From NCBI GenBank assembly GCA_015680905.1, contig CM027381.1:14485501-14549500 (forward strand): a stretch of DNA of 64,000 nt, given 5' to 3'. Within the stretch, counting starts at the first letter, position 1; every line of letters starts with the position of its first letter. The position numbers and the translations under genes were made by a program. This stretch comes from Coptis chinensis (taxonomy: Eukaryota > Streptophyta > Magnoliopsida > Ranunculales > Ranunculaceae). The notes under the pieces are model-generated. The model did not search any database. It had not been told where the DNA came from and saw nothing but the letters and a program-made list of their open reading frames with translations. Positions 11,400 through 23,490 of this stretch are shown here, piece after piece.

Positions 11400-11967
11400 G
11401 TGAGCAAACATTGATTTCCTTTTGACTTTTGCGTACTTATATTTCCAACTTGTTTTCATACCATCTGTTTGAAAAATCAATTGTGTTTTTTTGCATACTT
11501 ATATTATCTATTGTGTTTTTGTAGAATCAATTGTTGTTGTCTTTCTTCATACTGGAGTATATGAGGAAAATGAAAATGAGGCCGCTTCTTCTTCTCTTCC
11601 AAGTTGAGCCGACGACATAGAAATAGTAGAGAATATAAAGTCACCATATTTTGGGATGAATTTTACAAGTCTGGAAACTGTGAAATAGTTTTATATAGAC
11701 TACGAAAAAACATTGGGATTTAGTGCCGTTACTCGAAGTACCCAAAAAAGAATTCCACATTCAGATGAAGTGAGTACTTGTCAAATGACTTGCGAGCGTT
11801 TTGAGACTTACACAAAACGAGTAAAAAAAATGACAGATGAGGGGTCTGAGAAAGAAGTAATAAAGAATAGGAGAAACACGTATACGGTGAAATGCGGGTG
11901 TTTAGCAACAATGGGTGTGAGAAAACAACATAGTAGATTATGAAAAGTGGTGAAGTATATTAGCGTG
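11369..11967 (+). pseudogene. FRS/FAR1-type MULE transposase, 5' part (split by retrotransposon)
   Basis: Exon 1 (11369-11399) starts MESTPTLNN, then an intron of about 125 bases (GTGAGC ... TTTTTGTAG). Exon 2 reads ENENEAASSS, then SPYFGMNFTSLETVK and FYIDYEKTLGFSAVTRS, the N-terminal FAR1 DNA-binding domain, and VKCGCLATMGVRKQ, the first half of its zinc-binding motif. Stops at about 11609, 11686 and 11941 lie in an otherwise constant frame. At 11967 the gene is cut by an LTR retrotransposon and continues at 19920, in the same frame, with CNHNLVSPAK (the His pair of the motif). FAR1/FRS proteins descend from or are MULE transposases; location between terminal repeats argues for a transposase here. 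Confidence 0.88.
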
Positions 11968-13278
11968 TGATAACCCATAAAAACTCAACTAGAGTACGGA
12001 ATCAATTATTCTTACGATATCAATTATTTATTTCCTACTCTCGCATATATATCCATGCAATATATAGAGAACGGAATCGTTCCACTCCTAAATTACCAAG
12101 ACATAATAGAATCCAATTAATCAAACACAAGGAAACAATAATGAGAGTAATATTTATAGAGGTGAATTTATACTATGAAACTAATTTTATAAATTTAACT
12201 TATAATAATTTAACTAAGCAATTGAATATAAATTGAATAAAATATGGAGAAGAAATTAAGGGGAATTGATTCCACTTTGATTTATTCCTAATATGCTAGT
12301 ATAAATTATTGCAATCCTAACCAATTAAGATTAAGTATTTGATCCCTAATTATTCATGACAATCTCTGCCAACTAATAATTAGCATGTGAGGAAGTTCAA
12401 CCCATTTTTATGGCGAATCAACTAACCTACTAGAGTGAAACTCTTAAACAAACAATAATTCTAACTAATATATCAAGTATTCATCAAACCCTTCTAATAG
12501 AGGTTTAGCTAGGAGTCATTAGACTATCATAAACATAATAATAAATAGAAGACATAATGAAGAACAATAACTTGACTTTATTAATCTAATGGAGGCTACA
12601 AACTAAAGTAATTAACTAAAACTAAACTAAACTAAAAAGGGAGAGAGAGAAAACCCTAATTTAAAACTAAACTAAAGAGGAGAGTAGCCAAGTTTGTTTT
12701 AGCCTTAACCCTCTTTATATAGGAGAGGGTTAGGTTACAATTTCGTACATGGGCTTTGGAGCCATGTTTTGGGCCATGAAATCAAGCCCAAAACCTAATT
12801 ACATGTCCAAAAAGAGTTTCTCTATACGAAATTACTTCAACACCCTTTTTGTCCACTTCTGCTCCTTTGATTGGGTCATGGCTTAGACCATTAGAAATCT
12901 CTTTCCGAGCCGGTCGTTTTAACATATAATTGGCCTAATTCCGAGGTCTGAATCCAAAGATATCCAAAGATATGACTTGTGAAAGTTCTATTGACTTTTC
13001 TGCTCTTTTTCTACCCGCGTTGACTTTGACTTTTCAGCTTTGACTGGGCTTTAAAAAGGCTTTTTCTCCTTGAATCTCGGTCTTTAATCATAGAACTTTT
13101 TGCAACCAACCTTTGCTCCTTTATCTCGTAAAAGTGACATGTTTCTTCACATATTTTACTCCAATACCTGAAATACACAAAAATACATAAACCGTACTAA
13201 CTCTTATTTATTATACACATAATTGGTCTAAATATAATATTATTAAGGGGTTAAAACTACAGTTTTGGGCTCTTATCA
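11968..13278 (-). repeat. 3' LTR (left copy) of the Athila-like element, with adjacent polypurine tract
   Basis: 1,311 bp matching 18600-19914 along its whole length. Read on the minus strand it starts TGATAAGAGCCCAAAACTG, preceded by the purine tract at 13279-13295 (GCTATTTGGGGGTGGTT). The same LTR start is seen in the solo LTR at 51372. Confidence 0.9.
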
Positions 13279-13619
13279 AACCACCCCCAAATAGCATTTT
13301 GCTTGTCCTCAAGCAAATATGAAAAATTAAAATAAGTGACCAAAAATGGAGTTTTAACTAATCTCGTTCGCTGAGTGCGATTGCATTGACCATATGCAAT
13401 AAGGCCTTAAACCACTAGGAATTCCCTAGTGGACGAGTTATAGCCTCGTGAGAGTTTTTCAGAGAAGATACTTACAAACTTCATCTATACTACAACGACT
13501 AAGAAATAAAAATTACTGTTTCCTTATTTATTCTCAGATATCTATACATCTCACTAGCAATGAATACAGAATAATCAATTCGAAATCTAAGCTAATACGT
13601 GCATAATAATCAATCATCT

Positions 13620-13669
<50 letters not shown>

Positions 13670-15600
13670 AGCTATGCTATGAAATGCAATAACAGGTTTG
13701 TTTTTAAAACTTTGGAATAGCGTCCTTAAGTAGGTCCTCACATATATGTCAAGACAAAAACCACTATGATTTTTCCACTCAAGTTTCGCTCACTCCAGTA
13801 CGCAGTGAGCACACTTTACCTTACAATCTCAATGACACACAAGAAAGCCGAAGTCGATCAAACACATCTGCGACTTACTATCACACTAACCTATTCCTAA
13901 TTGAGCTAGATGTCTTTATTAGGTGTTGGGGGGATTAGGAGATGGTTTAAGAAGGAAGAAAATGGATATTCAAAAAGGACAAGTCTGAAATAATAAAGTC
14001 TTCAAAATATATAACTAGAGAAAACCTTGTTCTTACTTTGCTTTTACACTTTGTTTCCATCCTTAGCCATTTTTTTTTTCTTTTTCTTTTAGCTTTTGAC
14101 TCATTTGATTCTATTTTTGGAGTTCCAACTTTTTATTTTATTTTATTTTATTTTTATTTTATTTTCTTTTCTTTGGGTGAAAATTTCCTTTTCTTATTTG
14201 AAGCAACTAACAAATTCTTGGTTTCACAGGTCTTTCTTTTTTCTATTCTTCATTTCATCTCTATTCTCAGACTTATTCAAAAATAGGTAGGCTGATTTTT
14301 ATTTTTATTTTGTTTTGTATGAAAGGTTAAAGAATTTGTGGTTTATGAAAGGCTAAAGAAAGGCTCAAAGGGGCGACTAGCGGAAAATTACTTTATATAG
14401 GTTTGAATTTCTGACTATATCGATCCAAAAAAGGCCTAAATTCTTGCTTAGGATATGGTATAGTGATCAAGCAAGTGGACGTGTGATTTCTCTATTCGGA
14501 ATTTACTTTTCCCTTGTGTCATTTCTCAAATATTTCACTCATATAAGGCTTTAGGCTATATTCTCACATGATTTGTAGAATAAGTACTCTAGCCTAGATT
14601 TCAAAAACTTACTGCCAATACAACCATAGATGCTTATGCAATATATTTATGGAAAGATGCAATGATTATTACATACATATTAACCTAAGTTTCTAAAAAC
14701 TATTCTAATTTAAAAGCTAACGTGAAAGATTAATATCATCATGGAGAAAGAAACAATACTAATATTCCTAAGTGCATAGTATAAATGTTTTTTATTATTT
14801 TATTATTTTCTAATTTTTATAAGACAAATAATACGTAATATGCAACCTAATATGTGCTTAAACATTTACAACGTGTTTCTATGCCACCCCCCAAACAATT
14901 TGGGAGAGGGGGGTTCATGAAATAATTCAATAACATAATTAAATTATGTAACTAACTACTTTTTATGATTTTTAACATTTTATAACTAAAAGTGCATAAT
15001 TTACATTCTAAAAGTGGCTAATTTTTGCAAATGTTTCTATCCCACCCCCAAACAATCGAACACTTTGTCCTCAAAGTGTAAAGAGATAAGGAAAGAATTT
15101 ACCATAGAAACGTGGTAAAAATTGGCAGTACCTGTAACAGAAATATTATAAAGATAAAATGATAACATGAAGTACAATAAAATTGTTACGTACTAACTAA
15201 TACAACTTCTACTAGAGTAAACGTGACAGGCAAAGGGTGGCAAAAAGATTTGAAATGAAATACCAAAATACGCCACCCCCAAACAAAATTTGAAAACTCT
15301 TTTGAAGTTTGAAAAATTTTGTGGCCTATACTCTATTAAGATGGTATTTTACAAAAAATTATATGGGTTTTTTAAAGTTAGATTCTCCTAGACTTAATGT
15401 GGGGTCATTTTAAGTCAGATTCCCCTACACTGTGCACACCCCCAAACAAGCAAGAAATTGGGGTGGCACAAAATGGATGATGCGTGGTCAACTATAAACT
15501 AATAGTCGAAAGAGTTGGGGGTCTAGCCATAAACACATGATACTAAATGCACTCCCAAACAGAATGAAGTTGTATAATTGGAAGCAATCATGTAGAAGAA
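13279..15600 (-). other. 3' non-coding region of the Athila-like element, with (TA)n microsatellite
   Basis: A (TA) run of about 40 bases lies at 13626-13665. The stretch around 13400-14480 matches 56770-57800 in the Athila element at 55284, including a block of CTAGTGGACGAGTT and the later TATATCGATCCAAA. Long T-rich frames on the plus strand in both copies (about 14038-14286 and 57267-57653) are shadows of this conserved non-coding region. I see no env-like frame. Confidence 0.65.
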
Positions 15601-15655
15601 TGAAAGAAAACTTATACAACCCATCAAAGAACATATGCAAATTATCATGTTGTAG

Positions 15656-17310
15656 CTATGTTAAAGAGTTAGAATGACCCAAAAGATGAATTAGTGATAC
15701 TTTAGGTGAGAAAGGAATGAAGTATGGATCTTGATGTCTTTCTTGAGGCTCAGATGAGGAAAAATAAAACAAACTAGGTTTCTCACTACACTCGGTCAAA
15801 GCTTGGCTCTCAACTATAAGAATGGTGTACTCATGAGATTGTGTGTTAGACAAACACTCTTCACCGTGAGGGTTGAAAAAATTATAGAGAGTCTCTAAGG
15901 CAATTGGCTGAAATGTAAATTAGAGGTTCCTCGAAAATAGTGGGTGAATGGATGGCTTAGTTGTGGTAGATGGTTGGATTTTAGGAGGTGGTAACTCAAG
16001 TAGATGGTGGTCAGTTGGTGGATCCTCACATGCTCTTAAGAAATCATAGAAATCTTCATCTAGCTTAGCTGAATCCATAAAGTTGTGGTTCGTGGCATTA
16101 TTGTTAAGAAATTCATCTATTTTGTCCATTGTTATTTCCTCAGCTGCCAAACTAAATTAAGATTCACATTGCTCTAAAGATATAACTTCCTCTTTTTCTT
16201 GCACATTAACTTATTCATGCCTTAGATTAGAATTGTTAATCTCTATTTTCTCACCCTCTTCCTCTAAAACACTATAAGTATCCTCAATCACATCATTCGA
16301 ATGTGTCAAGAAATCATCCAGTCGAGTGTGGTTAGCAAATACAAAGGCCTGGACATGCTCAACAGGAGGGTCCATATTAAGAGAATGTAAATAGTTATCA
16401 AATTCTTCCTTCACCACATCTTTATAAATATCTTCTAATGTGTCATCATTATATTCATCTTTAGATGGATCAGTGGGAGGTTCCTCGGAGGCATATCTCA
16501 AATTTGAGTGGTCACCCAAAACAAATCCTAAATAGTCGTCTTCAAGAATTTCCTCATCCAGGTGGGGTGTGGAGTCAACATAATGGTTAATGGGAGGGTT
16601 ATGGGAAGGTAATGATTCATGAAATTCGGGGTAGGTCTTAACTAGGTCGAATGGTATGGTTATGGGAATAGGTTGTTCTTGTTGTGTATCGATCTCTAGC
16701 AAGGTTGAAAGTTCTTTGTTAGGTGAGGGGATTATGTAAATCATCTGGGCTATGTTCTGAAGCATAATTAGGTTATGAAGCATAGTTTGGGAAATTCGGT
16801 CTTGGAAGGGTGGCGAACTAGATGGTTGGGTAATTTTTAGTATGGTAGAAGGGTCTAGCTGGTATGGTGTGTGATAGTCATAGTTATTGGCATTTGAGTG
16901 ACTCTAGTTGATATCGTACTGTGATGGGTTAGGTTGAGGCTGAATAAATATAGGACATGAATGGGCGGTGTGGTCTGGATCTGAACAAATTATGCACGAA
17001 AAAGTGTTTGGTTCGTTGTACACACTTATTACGGAATTAGAAGTAGACGACACTGGTTGACTCCCTATATAGTTTGAATGAATAGAAAACTCTTGATTGT
17101 ATGGATTACTATGAATATTTGAAAATTGTGGCTCATAATTATTATTATATCCTATAGTAGGCCCAAACTCTTGGTATGATGAGCATTGAGAAGCCCAATG
17201 GTAAGGACTACCACAACATGAACATGGTGAAGGGTTTGCATAATAATCATATGATTGTTGGTCTACATATTGATATGCTACATTGGTTTTACAAATATAT
17301 TCTAGGACAA
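15656..17310 (-). pseudogene. Gag-like protein with two CCHC zinc knuckles (degenerate)
   Basis: One reading frame runs from about 17310 down to 15656, about 550 codons, with stops near 16904, 16209, 16152 and 15918. Near its start are two zinc knuckles of the C-x2-C-x4-H-x4-C type: CSCCGSPYHWASQC (about 17250-17205) and CIICSDPDHTAHSC (about 17005-16960). The rest is acidic and rich in Asp/Glu/Pro (for example EEILEDDYLGFVLGDHS), with no protease or RT motif. Zinc knuckles bind the element RNA in gag. The capsid-like N-terminal part is not visible, so it may be a truncated gag fused to an unknown acidic protein. Confidence 0.6.
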
Positions 17311-17569
17311 TTAATATGCAAACAAAACTCTAACTATAAATTTCTAGATAGGCATGTACGTTGACGTTTACGATAAACAAGCCTGATTATACTAGAATTG
17401 AAACTCCTCTGATAGAAGAGGTAATGAGTGGAAGAAGGAGTACCTGAATGCCTCCTTGTTACTCGTATAAATAGCGTCTTGTATACGCAATCTCAGTGTA
17501 TTGAAGAAGTTAGAAACACCGAATAACTTGAAGAAATGGAAGTTTGAACTGACTTGTGAAAATCGGGCT

Positions 17570-17760
17570 GCTCCATAAAAGAGCGCGGGGTGCGCTCTTA
17601 CCTGAGACAATGTCTAGTAAGTTGAGCACAGGGAGTGCTTGGAATTAAGCTAAAAAGGGCGCGGGGCGCGCTCTTACCTGAGACGATGTCCAGTGAGTTG
17701 AGCGCTAAGCGCGCTTCAGAAATAGGCTATCTAGGGCGCGTGCGCGCTCCAAACAATTTG
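17570..17760. repeat. GC-rich imperfect tandem repeat in element leader
   Basis: Units starting AAGAGCGCGGGGTGCGCTCTT (about 17578) and AAGGGCGCGGGGCGCGCTCTT (about 17656) are ~78 bp apart and share TACCTGAGAC(A/G)ATGTC; a third partial GGGCGCGTGCGCGCTCC follows. Each start is itself a near-palindrome (GAGCGC...GCGCTC). The surrounding sequence is AT-rich, so this island stands out in the presumed 5' leader (minus strand). Confidence 0.75.
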
Positions 17761-18581
17761 AAATTTTTATAGTAGTTTGCTAAGACGTCCAGAAAGTAGC
17801 ATGTAAACTTTCAGATCAATCGGAGTTATGAAAGTCCTTCCACTGCACTGCAAAGTTTGTGAAATAGTTTTCGAACACAATACAAACAACCCAATGGTTA
17901 ACCAATCAAAACAGAGCCAAAAATTGGAAACTTTTTACTGGAGACTTCGGACAGATCATGTGTGTTCCTGTAAAAATTTTAGAGCAATTGGAGTTCTATA
18001 AACCCTCCTTATCGGCTGTTGTTACAGATAGTAAGTGTTGCAAAACTGCAGAAACACACTGGAAACAATCCACTAGTTAGGTGGTCAAAACAGATAAAAA
18101 ACTCTTCAAATTTTTACTACAAACTCTTGACTTATGATATATACTCCTATAAAAATCTTAGAATTTTTTAAACTACCTAAGTAACCTTACTCGTCAGTTT
18201 TTTCCGAAACTTACGGTTTGGAAGGTGAAATGCAGCACTGTAAAGAAGGTATTAGTTCGCTAGGTAAAATAACTTGGAAAATTCTGAAAATATTCCAGTA
18301 AATCAATAACACCTTAAAGATTATGCTTGAACAATTTCAGAAGTTTTAGAAATTTACAAATACCTTTACTGGAGTGTTCTTCACTGTGACTCCGCAGACA
18401 CAAGGGAGGGCGGACACGCTCTAAACAAGGCAAAAGGGAGGGCATGCGCCCCTATGCCTAAAACAGTGAACAACAAAAATATGAGAAAAAAAGAATGAAA
18501 AATGAAAAGGGTGGGTGCGTAGAGAATGGGGGATTGCCCCTTGGATTCTACTAATTAAATTCTTGTCCTGAATGAGATTAA

Positions 18582-18597
18582 GATGGCAATGTCGCCA
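18582..18597 (-). promoter_or_regulatory. Primer binding site, tRNA-Asp-like (degenerate)
   Basis: On the minus strand, two bases inside the 5' LTR, the sequence is TGGCGACATTGCCATC. Athila elements use a tRNA-Asp primer site beginning TGGCGCCGTTGCC; this matches at most positions and fixes the orientation of the element. Confidence 0.7.
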
Positions 18598-18599
18598 TT

Positions 18600-19914
18600 T
18601 GATAACCTGTAAAAACTCAACTAGATTACTCTAACTTTATTCTTACGGTATCAATTATTTATTTCCTACTCTCACATGTATATTCATGCAATATATAGAG
18701 TACGGAATCGTTCAACTACTAAACTACCAAGACATAATAGAATCCAATTAATCAAACACAAGGAAACAATGGTGAGAGTAATATTTATAGAGGTGAATTT
18801 ATCCTATGAAACTAATTTTATAAATTTAACTTATAATAATTTAACTAAGCAATTGAATATGAATTGAATAAAATATGGAGAAGAAATTAAGGGGAATTGA
18901 TTCCACTTTGATTTATTCCTAATATGCTAGTATAGATTATTACAATCCTAACCATTTAAGATTAAGTATTTGATCCCTAATTATTCATGACAATCTCTAC
19001 CAACTAATAATTAGCATGTGAGGAAGTTCAACCCATTCTCATGGCGAATCAACTAACCTACTAGAGTGAAACTCTTAAACAAACAATAATTCTAACTAAC
19101 ATATCAAGTCTTCATCAAGCTTCATCAAACACCTCTAATAGATGTTTAGCTAGAAGTCATTAGACTATCATAAACATAATAATAAATAGATAACATAATG
19201 AAGAACAATAACTTGACTTTTATTAATCTAATGGAGGCTACAAACTAAACTAATTAACTAAAACTAAACTAAACTAAAAAGGGAGAGAGAGAAAACCCTA
19301 ATTTGAAACTAAACTAAAGAGGGGAGTAGCCAAGTTTTGTTTTAGCCTTAACCCTCTTTATATAGGAGAGGGTTAGGTTACAATTTCGTGCATGGGCTTT
19401 GGAGCCATGTTTTGGGCCATGAAATCAAGCCCAAAACCTAATTATATATGTCCAAAAATGGTTTCTTTATGTGAAATTACTTCAATACTGTTTTCGTCCA
19501 CTTATTCTCCTTTGATTGGGTCACGGCTTAGACCATTAGAATGCTCTTTCTGAGCCTGTCGTTTTGACATATAATAGGCCCAATTCTGAGGTCTGAGTCC
19601 AAAGATACGGTCTGCGGAAGTTCTATTGACTTTTCTACTCTTTTTCTACCCAAGTTGACTTTGACTTTTCAGCTTTGACCGGGCTTTAAAAAAGCTTTTT
19701 CTCCTTGAATCTTGGTCTTTAATCATAGAACTTCTTCACAACCAATCTTTGCTTTTTTATCTCGCAAAAGTGACATGTTTCTTCACATATTTGACTCCAA
19801 TACCTGAAATACACAAAAACACATAAACAGTACGAACTCTTATTTTTTATACACATAATTGATCTAAACATAATATTATTAAGGGGTTAAAACTACAGTT
19901 TTGGGCTCTTATCA
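18600..19914 (-). repeat. 5' LTR (right copy) of the Athila-like element
   Basis: 1,315 bp, partner of 11968-13278. A TATATAGGAGAGGG motif (about 19360-19373) on the plus strand is shared with the left LTR (12715). Confidence 0.9.
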
Positions 19915-21777
19915 GTGTGTGCAATCACAACCTTGTTAGTCCAGCGAAAATTATATGCATGCTTGTTTACAAAAATTTGCCTGTTGCAGCTAAGATTTTG
20001 ATTGACTCATTTCGTAATGAAGGCATACCCATGAATAAAGTTGCTGACATACTTGACGGACCACAAAATGGTTTCTTTGATAGAGATTGTTGGAACCATT
20101 TGGGTACCTCGAAGGAGCACAAGAAACCTATCAGAGGTGATGCTACCGCAATGCTTAATTTTTTTTAAGAAGAAGAGTATAGAAGATCCTAATTTTGTCT
20201 ATGCAATACAGATGGATAGCGAAGCACGTGCAATAAATATTTTTTGGGTAGATGATCGTTCATGTATGCAGTTTTAGTATTTTGGTGAGGTTCTTTTCAT
20301 TGACACCATATATGGCAAGAACGTATATGAAATGCCATTTGTGCCATTTACTGGAGTAAACCACCATATGTAGTCAATCCAGCTTGGTTGTGCACTCTTA
20401 TTGGATGAGACAAAAGAATCTTTTCAGTGGGTTTTTGAAACTTGACTTGCAGCCATGGGTAGGCGTGCCCCATCTTCACTCATAACAGATCAAGATAGAG
20501 CTATGACGGTGCCTGTTGCGAAGGTATTCCTAAATACACGACATAGATTTCGCCTATGATACATTATAAAGAAATTCTTTGAAAAACTTCCACAAATTTA
20601 TTTCAAGAGGCCATCTTTTAAAAAAGAGATCAAAATGTGTATTCGAGAAACTTATATTCCTAATGTTTACGAAATGAGATGGAAAGAATTGATGTCTACA
20701 TATGAGTTGGAGGATAATGAATGGTTCACAGGAATATACGAGATCTGAGAAAAATGGGCACCAGTTTATCACTTGGATACATTCTATGCTGCTACAAATA
20801 CTACCGAGCGGTTTCGAAGGCATGAATTCTTTTTACAAGAATTTTTGCCGCTCAACTACAACTCTTGGATGATGATGAAAAGGGTAGTGATGGCTACATG
20901 ACCTACACTTACAAGTCTTGAGTGGAAGGTGATCAGCGTGAGTGGAAGGTGAAGTTCAACCCAACCACAAAAGAAGGTAACTGTGAATGCAAACTTTTTG
21001 AGTTTCTAGGGATACCCTGTGGACACCTTGGAAAGGTTTTTCAGTGTCGTGATATAGAGATACCCGATCACTTTATTTTAAAAAGGTGGATGAAAGGGGC
21101 TAACAAATATAGAGATGAGTATGATGGCAGACTAGTAAGTGGTCATGAGAGTTTTGAGAGTTTTGAGGTACTGAGAACTACCCAACTTCAGATGGTTGCC
21201 AATCAATTAGTCTATGAATGAAAAGGTTGAAATGGATGGGACTTACCAATTGATGTTGAAAAGATTACAAGAACTATCATTGGAGCTCAAGGAAATAAAG
21301 AAGACTAACAACGGGAGCAAGATTATTCCAGTTGTTGATTCATGCATTGTCAATAAAAACTCACAACCTGCAATTGATGCCTCACAAGTTTTACTTATGA
21401 ATCCCAACATCTCATAAACTAAAGGAAGGAAAAATAGTGAAAGTTTACAAAAGTAATACTAAAATAAAAGGAGGTATGGAGAAAGGTATTGCAAAATCTA
21501 GGAAAGGGAAGACAGGTAGGAGATGTACTTGTTATAACCAGGTTAATGTTAATCTCGACAAACGAAATTGTCCACAAAATCCAAATAGGAAGAAGGGGAT
21601 AAGTAAGTAAAGTGATTTTCTTGTTTGGAGTTCACTTTAAAGTTGATATTTGTCATCACTTTCTTACTTGACAATTATTGATGAGGAGATTGAGGATGTA
21701 GACAATGATAGAGATGATGATGACGACAAAGATAGAGATGGTGATGAAGACAATGACTGAATGATTACCCATAGTTG
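19915..21777 (+). pseudogene. FRS/FAR1-type MULE transposase, 3' part
   Basis: This continues the gene cut at 11967. After the FAR1 zinc motif it reads DGPQNGFFDRDCWNHL, shifts frame near 20165 at a T run, and enters the MULE catalytic domain: FIDTIYGKNVYEMPFVPFTGVNHH (first Asp), LITDQDRAM (second Asp), then VYEMRWKEL and WAPVYHLDTF. The SWIM zinc finger is intact in sequence: CECKLFEFLGIPCGH (about 20970-21035). The tail has a Cys-rich region and an acidic Asp-rich end near 21690-21760. At least six stops and shifts make it non-functional. Catalytic domain, SWIM finger and order are as in plant FRS proteins. Confidence 0.88.
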
Positions 21778-21865
21778 AAGAAGTTGAAGTTATGTATAAT
21801 GGTGTTTGAATTAGGAGTATACATAAACATTTGAAGAAGGTTTTGATGCAATTTGTTTTGGAATT

Positions 21866-22390
21866 TGAAGTTATGTATAATGGCGTTTTAATTTGGAATT
21901 TGGAATTTGAAGTTAGAATCATTTGTATATGAATTTGGAATTTGGTTATGTGCGTTTGAATATGAATAAGAATATGAATTTGAATATGGTTTTATGTATA
22001 TGAATATGAATTTGAAGTTATGTATATGAAGTTATGTGCGTATATGAATTTGGTTTGGATATGAAATGAACAAAATCAAATAAAAAATTTGTTTGGATTT
22101 TGGTCTAGAAGACCCAGCCAGGTCACACAAAAGCATCCAAAACGATCTTAATAGATCGTTCCCCGAGCATTTCAACCTAATCAACCTCTGCATACCGCTA
22201 TTCATCCCTCCACGACCCTTTTAGAGTGCTCGCCTATAGACCTAAAAGACCTCACTAGATCGTTTAGGTATACACTTGAATGACCCATCCATGTTGTTCA
22301 AATATATTTTACCAGACACATCTAGCCTTAACGACCTATGTAGATCGCTTGCCTATGGACCTAAACGACCTCGTCCTTTTAAGCTCGCAC
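21866..22390 (+). repeat. Left arm of the central inverted repeat in MULE 1
   Basis: The arm consists of an AT-rich part (TATGAATTTGGAATTTGG-like, to about 22090) followed by a part rich in GACC and GATC motifs. Its reverse complement lies at 24175-24660. It contains the perfect palindrome AACGATC-TTAATA-GATCGTT at 22141-22160. Confidence 0.8.
22141..22160. promoter_or_regulatory. Palindrome AACGATC-N6-GATCGTT (candidate binding site)
   Basis: Seven-base arms with a 6 bp spacer, perfect. The same palindrome with a different spacer occurs at 41435-41454 in the second MULE. Function as a protein-binding site is inference from symmetry and recurrence. Confidence 0.6.
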
Positions 22391-22661
22391 ATACCACTAC
22401 ACCGATATTTCATAAAACAAAAACCCTAAAATGGAGAGACAAATCATTTCTCATCTCATGTGATGTCACTAACATGATGTCATTCATTACATCATCTAAT
22501 TTCCCTCCATTTCGTCAAACTTTTCCCTCCCTTTTGCTTACTTATAAAAACTAAAGTTTTATCCATTATGCTTTTCTCAAGAGTTCTCAACTAAGAATCA
22601 ACTAAGAATTAAGGGATTAAATTGGTTAGAGAACTCAATTGGTTACTCAACTAAAGTAGGC

Positions 22662-23033
22662 ATGTGTTATTCCTCTATTAATTCAGGTGAAATTTCTCGC
22701 AAATATAGCTACACCTCACCTGAAGCTTGGTCCTATTTTGACGAGATGCGCTTTACTAACTTGCCTCATCGCAGTGATACATTGAGTGATTTTCAACGTC
22801 GCAATGAAACATTAGAGATACTTAATGACCAATATCAGGGAAGAGTAAGTCGTCTGCGGAGAAGGGAAATGAAACTTTTAAAAAGTATTGAAGAATTGAA
22901 GAATGAAAATCATTCAATGAAGAAAATCATTTTGATTGCGAAAATTGTGTTGATCTCTAATTTGGTTGGTTGGTGTAGGCATTGGATTCATGGTTTTGGT
23001 TTAATTAGGTGTTTGATGTCTGTTTTCTGTTAA
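22662..23033 (+). CDS. Small hypothetical protein with a predicted coiled coil, inside the inverted repeat
   Basis: An open frame of 123 codons starting MCYSSINSGEISRKYSY. The middle part (residues about 45-90) is rich in charged heptads (NDQYQGRVSRLRRREMKLLKS, EELKNENHSMKK) and probably forms a coiled coil; the C-terminus is hydrophobic and ends inside a tandem repeat. A TATA-like CTTATAAAAAC lies about 120 bases upstream (22540). I do not recognise the family. It sits between the inverted-repeat arms, between the FRS and PMD genes, and could be a third passenger gene or chance. Confidence 0.35.
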   Translation: MCYSSINSGEISRKYSYTSPEAWSYFDEMRFTNLPHRSDTLSDFQRRNETLEILNDQYQGRVSRLRRREMKLLKSIEELKNENHSMKKIILIAKIVLISNLVGWCRHWIHGFGLIRCLMSVFC

Positions 23034-23490
23034 TGTAAGAGATCTCTATTTTGGTTGTTCATGTAAGATATGTCTAATGTCGTTTGTTCATGTAAGTAAG
23101 AGATCTTCAGATGTGCTTTTTATGTAAATTTGTAATTAGTGTTTGCACGTATTTTGTTGGAGATCTCAAATTTTGTTGCGTAATGTTATCTACTTAATGT
23201 TGATTTATGCATGTGTTGATCTCTAAGTTCTATAGGAAATTTGGTTGGTTGGTGTGGGCATTGGCTTCATGGTTTTGGTTTAATTAGGTGTTTGATGTCT
23301 GTTTTCTGTTCATGTAAGAGATGTCTAATGTTGTCTGTTCATGTAAGTAAGAGATCTCCAAATGTGCTTTTAATGTAAATTTGTAATTAGGCATTGGGTG
23401 CTTGTACGTATTTTTTTAGAGATCTCGAATTTTGTTACGTAATGTTGTCTATTGTTGATTTATGCATGTGTTGATCTCTAATTTCCTCGG
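22946..23490 (+). repeat. Tandem duplication, unit about 255-267 bp
   Basis: The segment starting GTGTTGATCTCTAA recurs at about 22946, 23213 and 23468 (partial). Units share GTTTGATGTCTGTTTTCTGTT and multiple AGAGATCT(C) motifs. The end of the 22662 open frame lies in unit 1. Confidence 0.8.

Larger units (their letters stand above)
11968..19914 (-). mobile_element. Non-autonomous Athila-like LTR retrotransposon (7,947 bp)
   Basis: LTRs of about 1.31 kb at both ends start TGATAA and end TTATCA in both orientations. Orientation is minus: the tRNA-Asp-like primer site lies inside the right LTR and the polypurine tract inside the left one. Flanking 5-mers are GCGTG (11963-11967) and GTGTG (19915-19919), one mismatch. 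There is no pol; only a long degenerate frame with two zinc knuckles. The region inside the left LTR resembles the equivalent region of the Athila element at 55284, linking the two families. The LTRs differ at many scattered positions, so the insertion is not recent. Confidence 0.88.
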
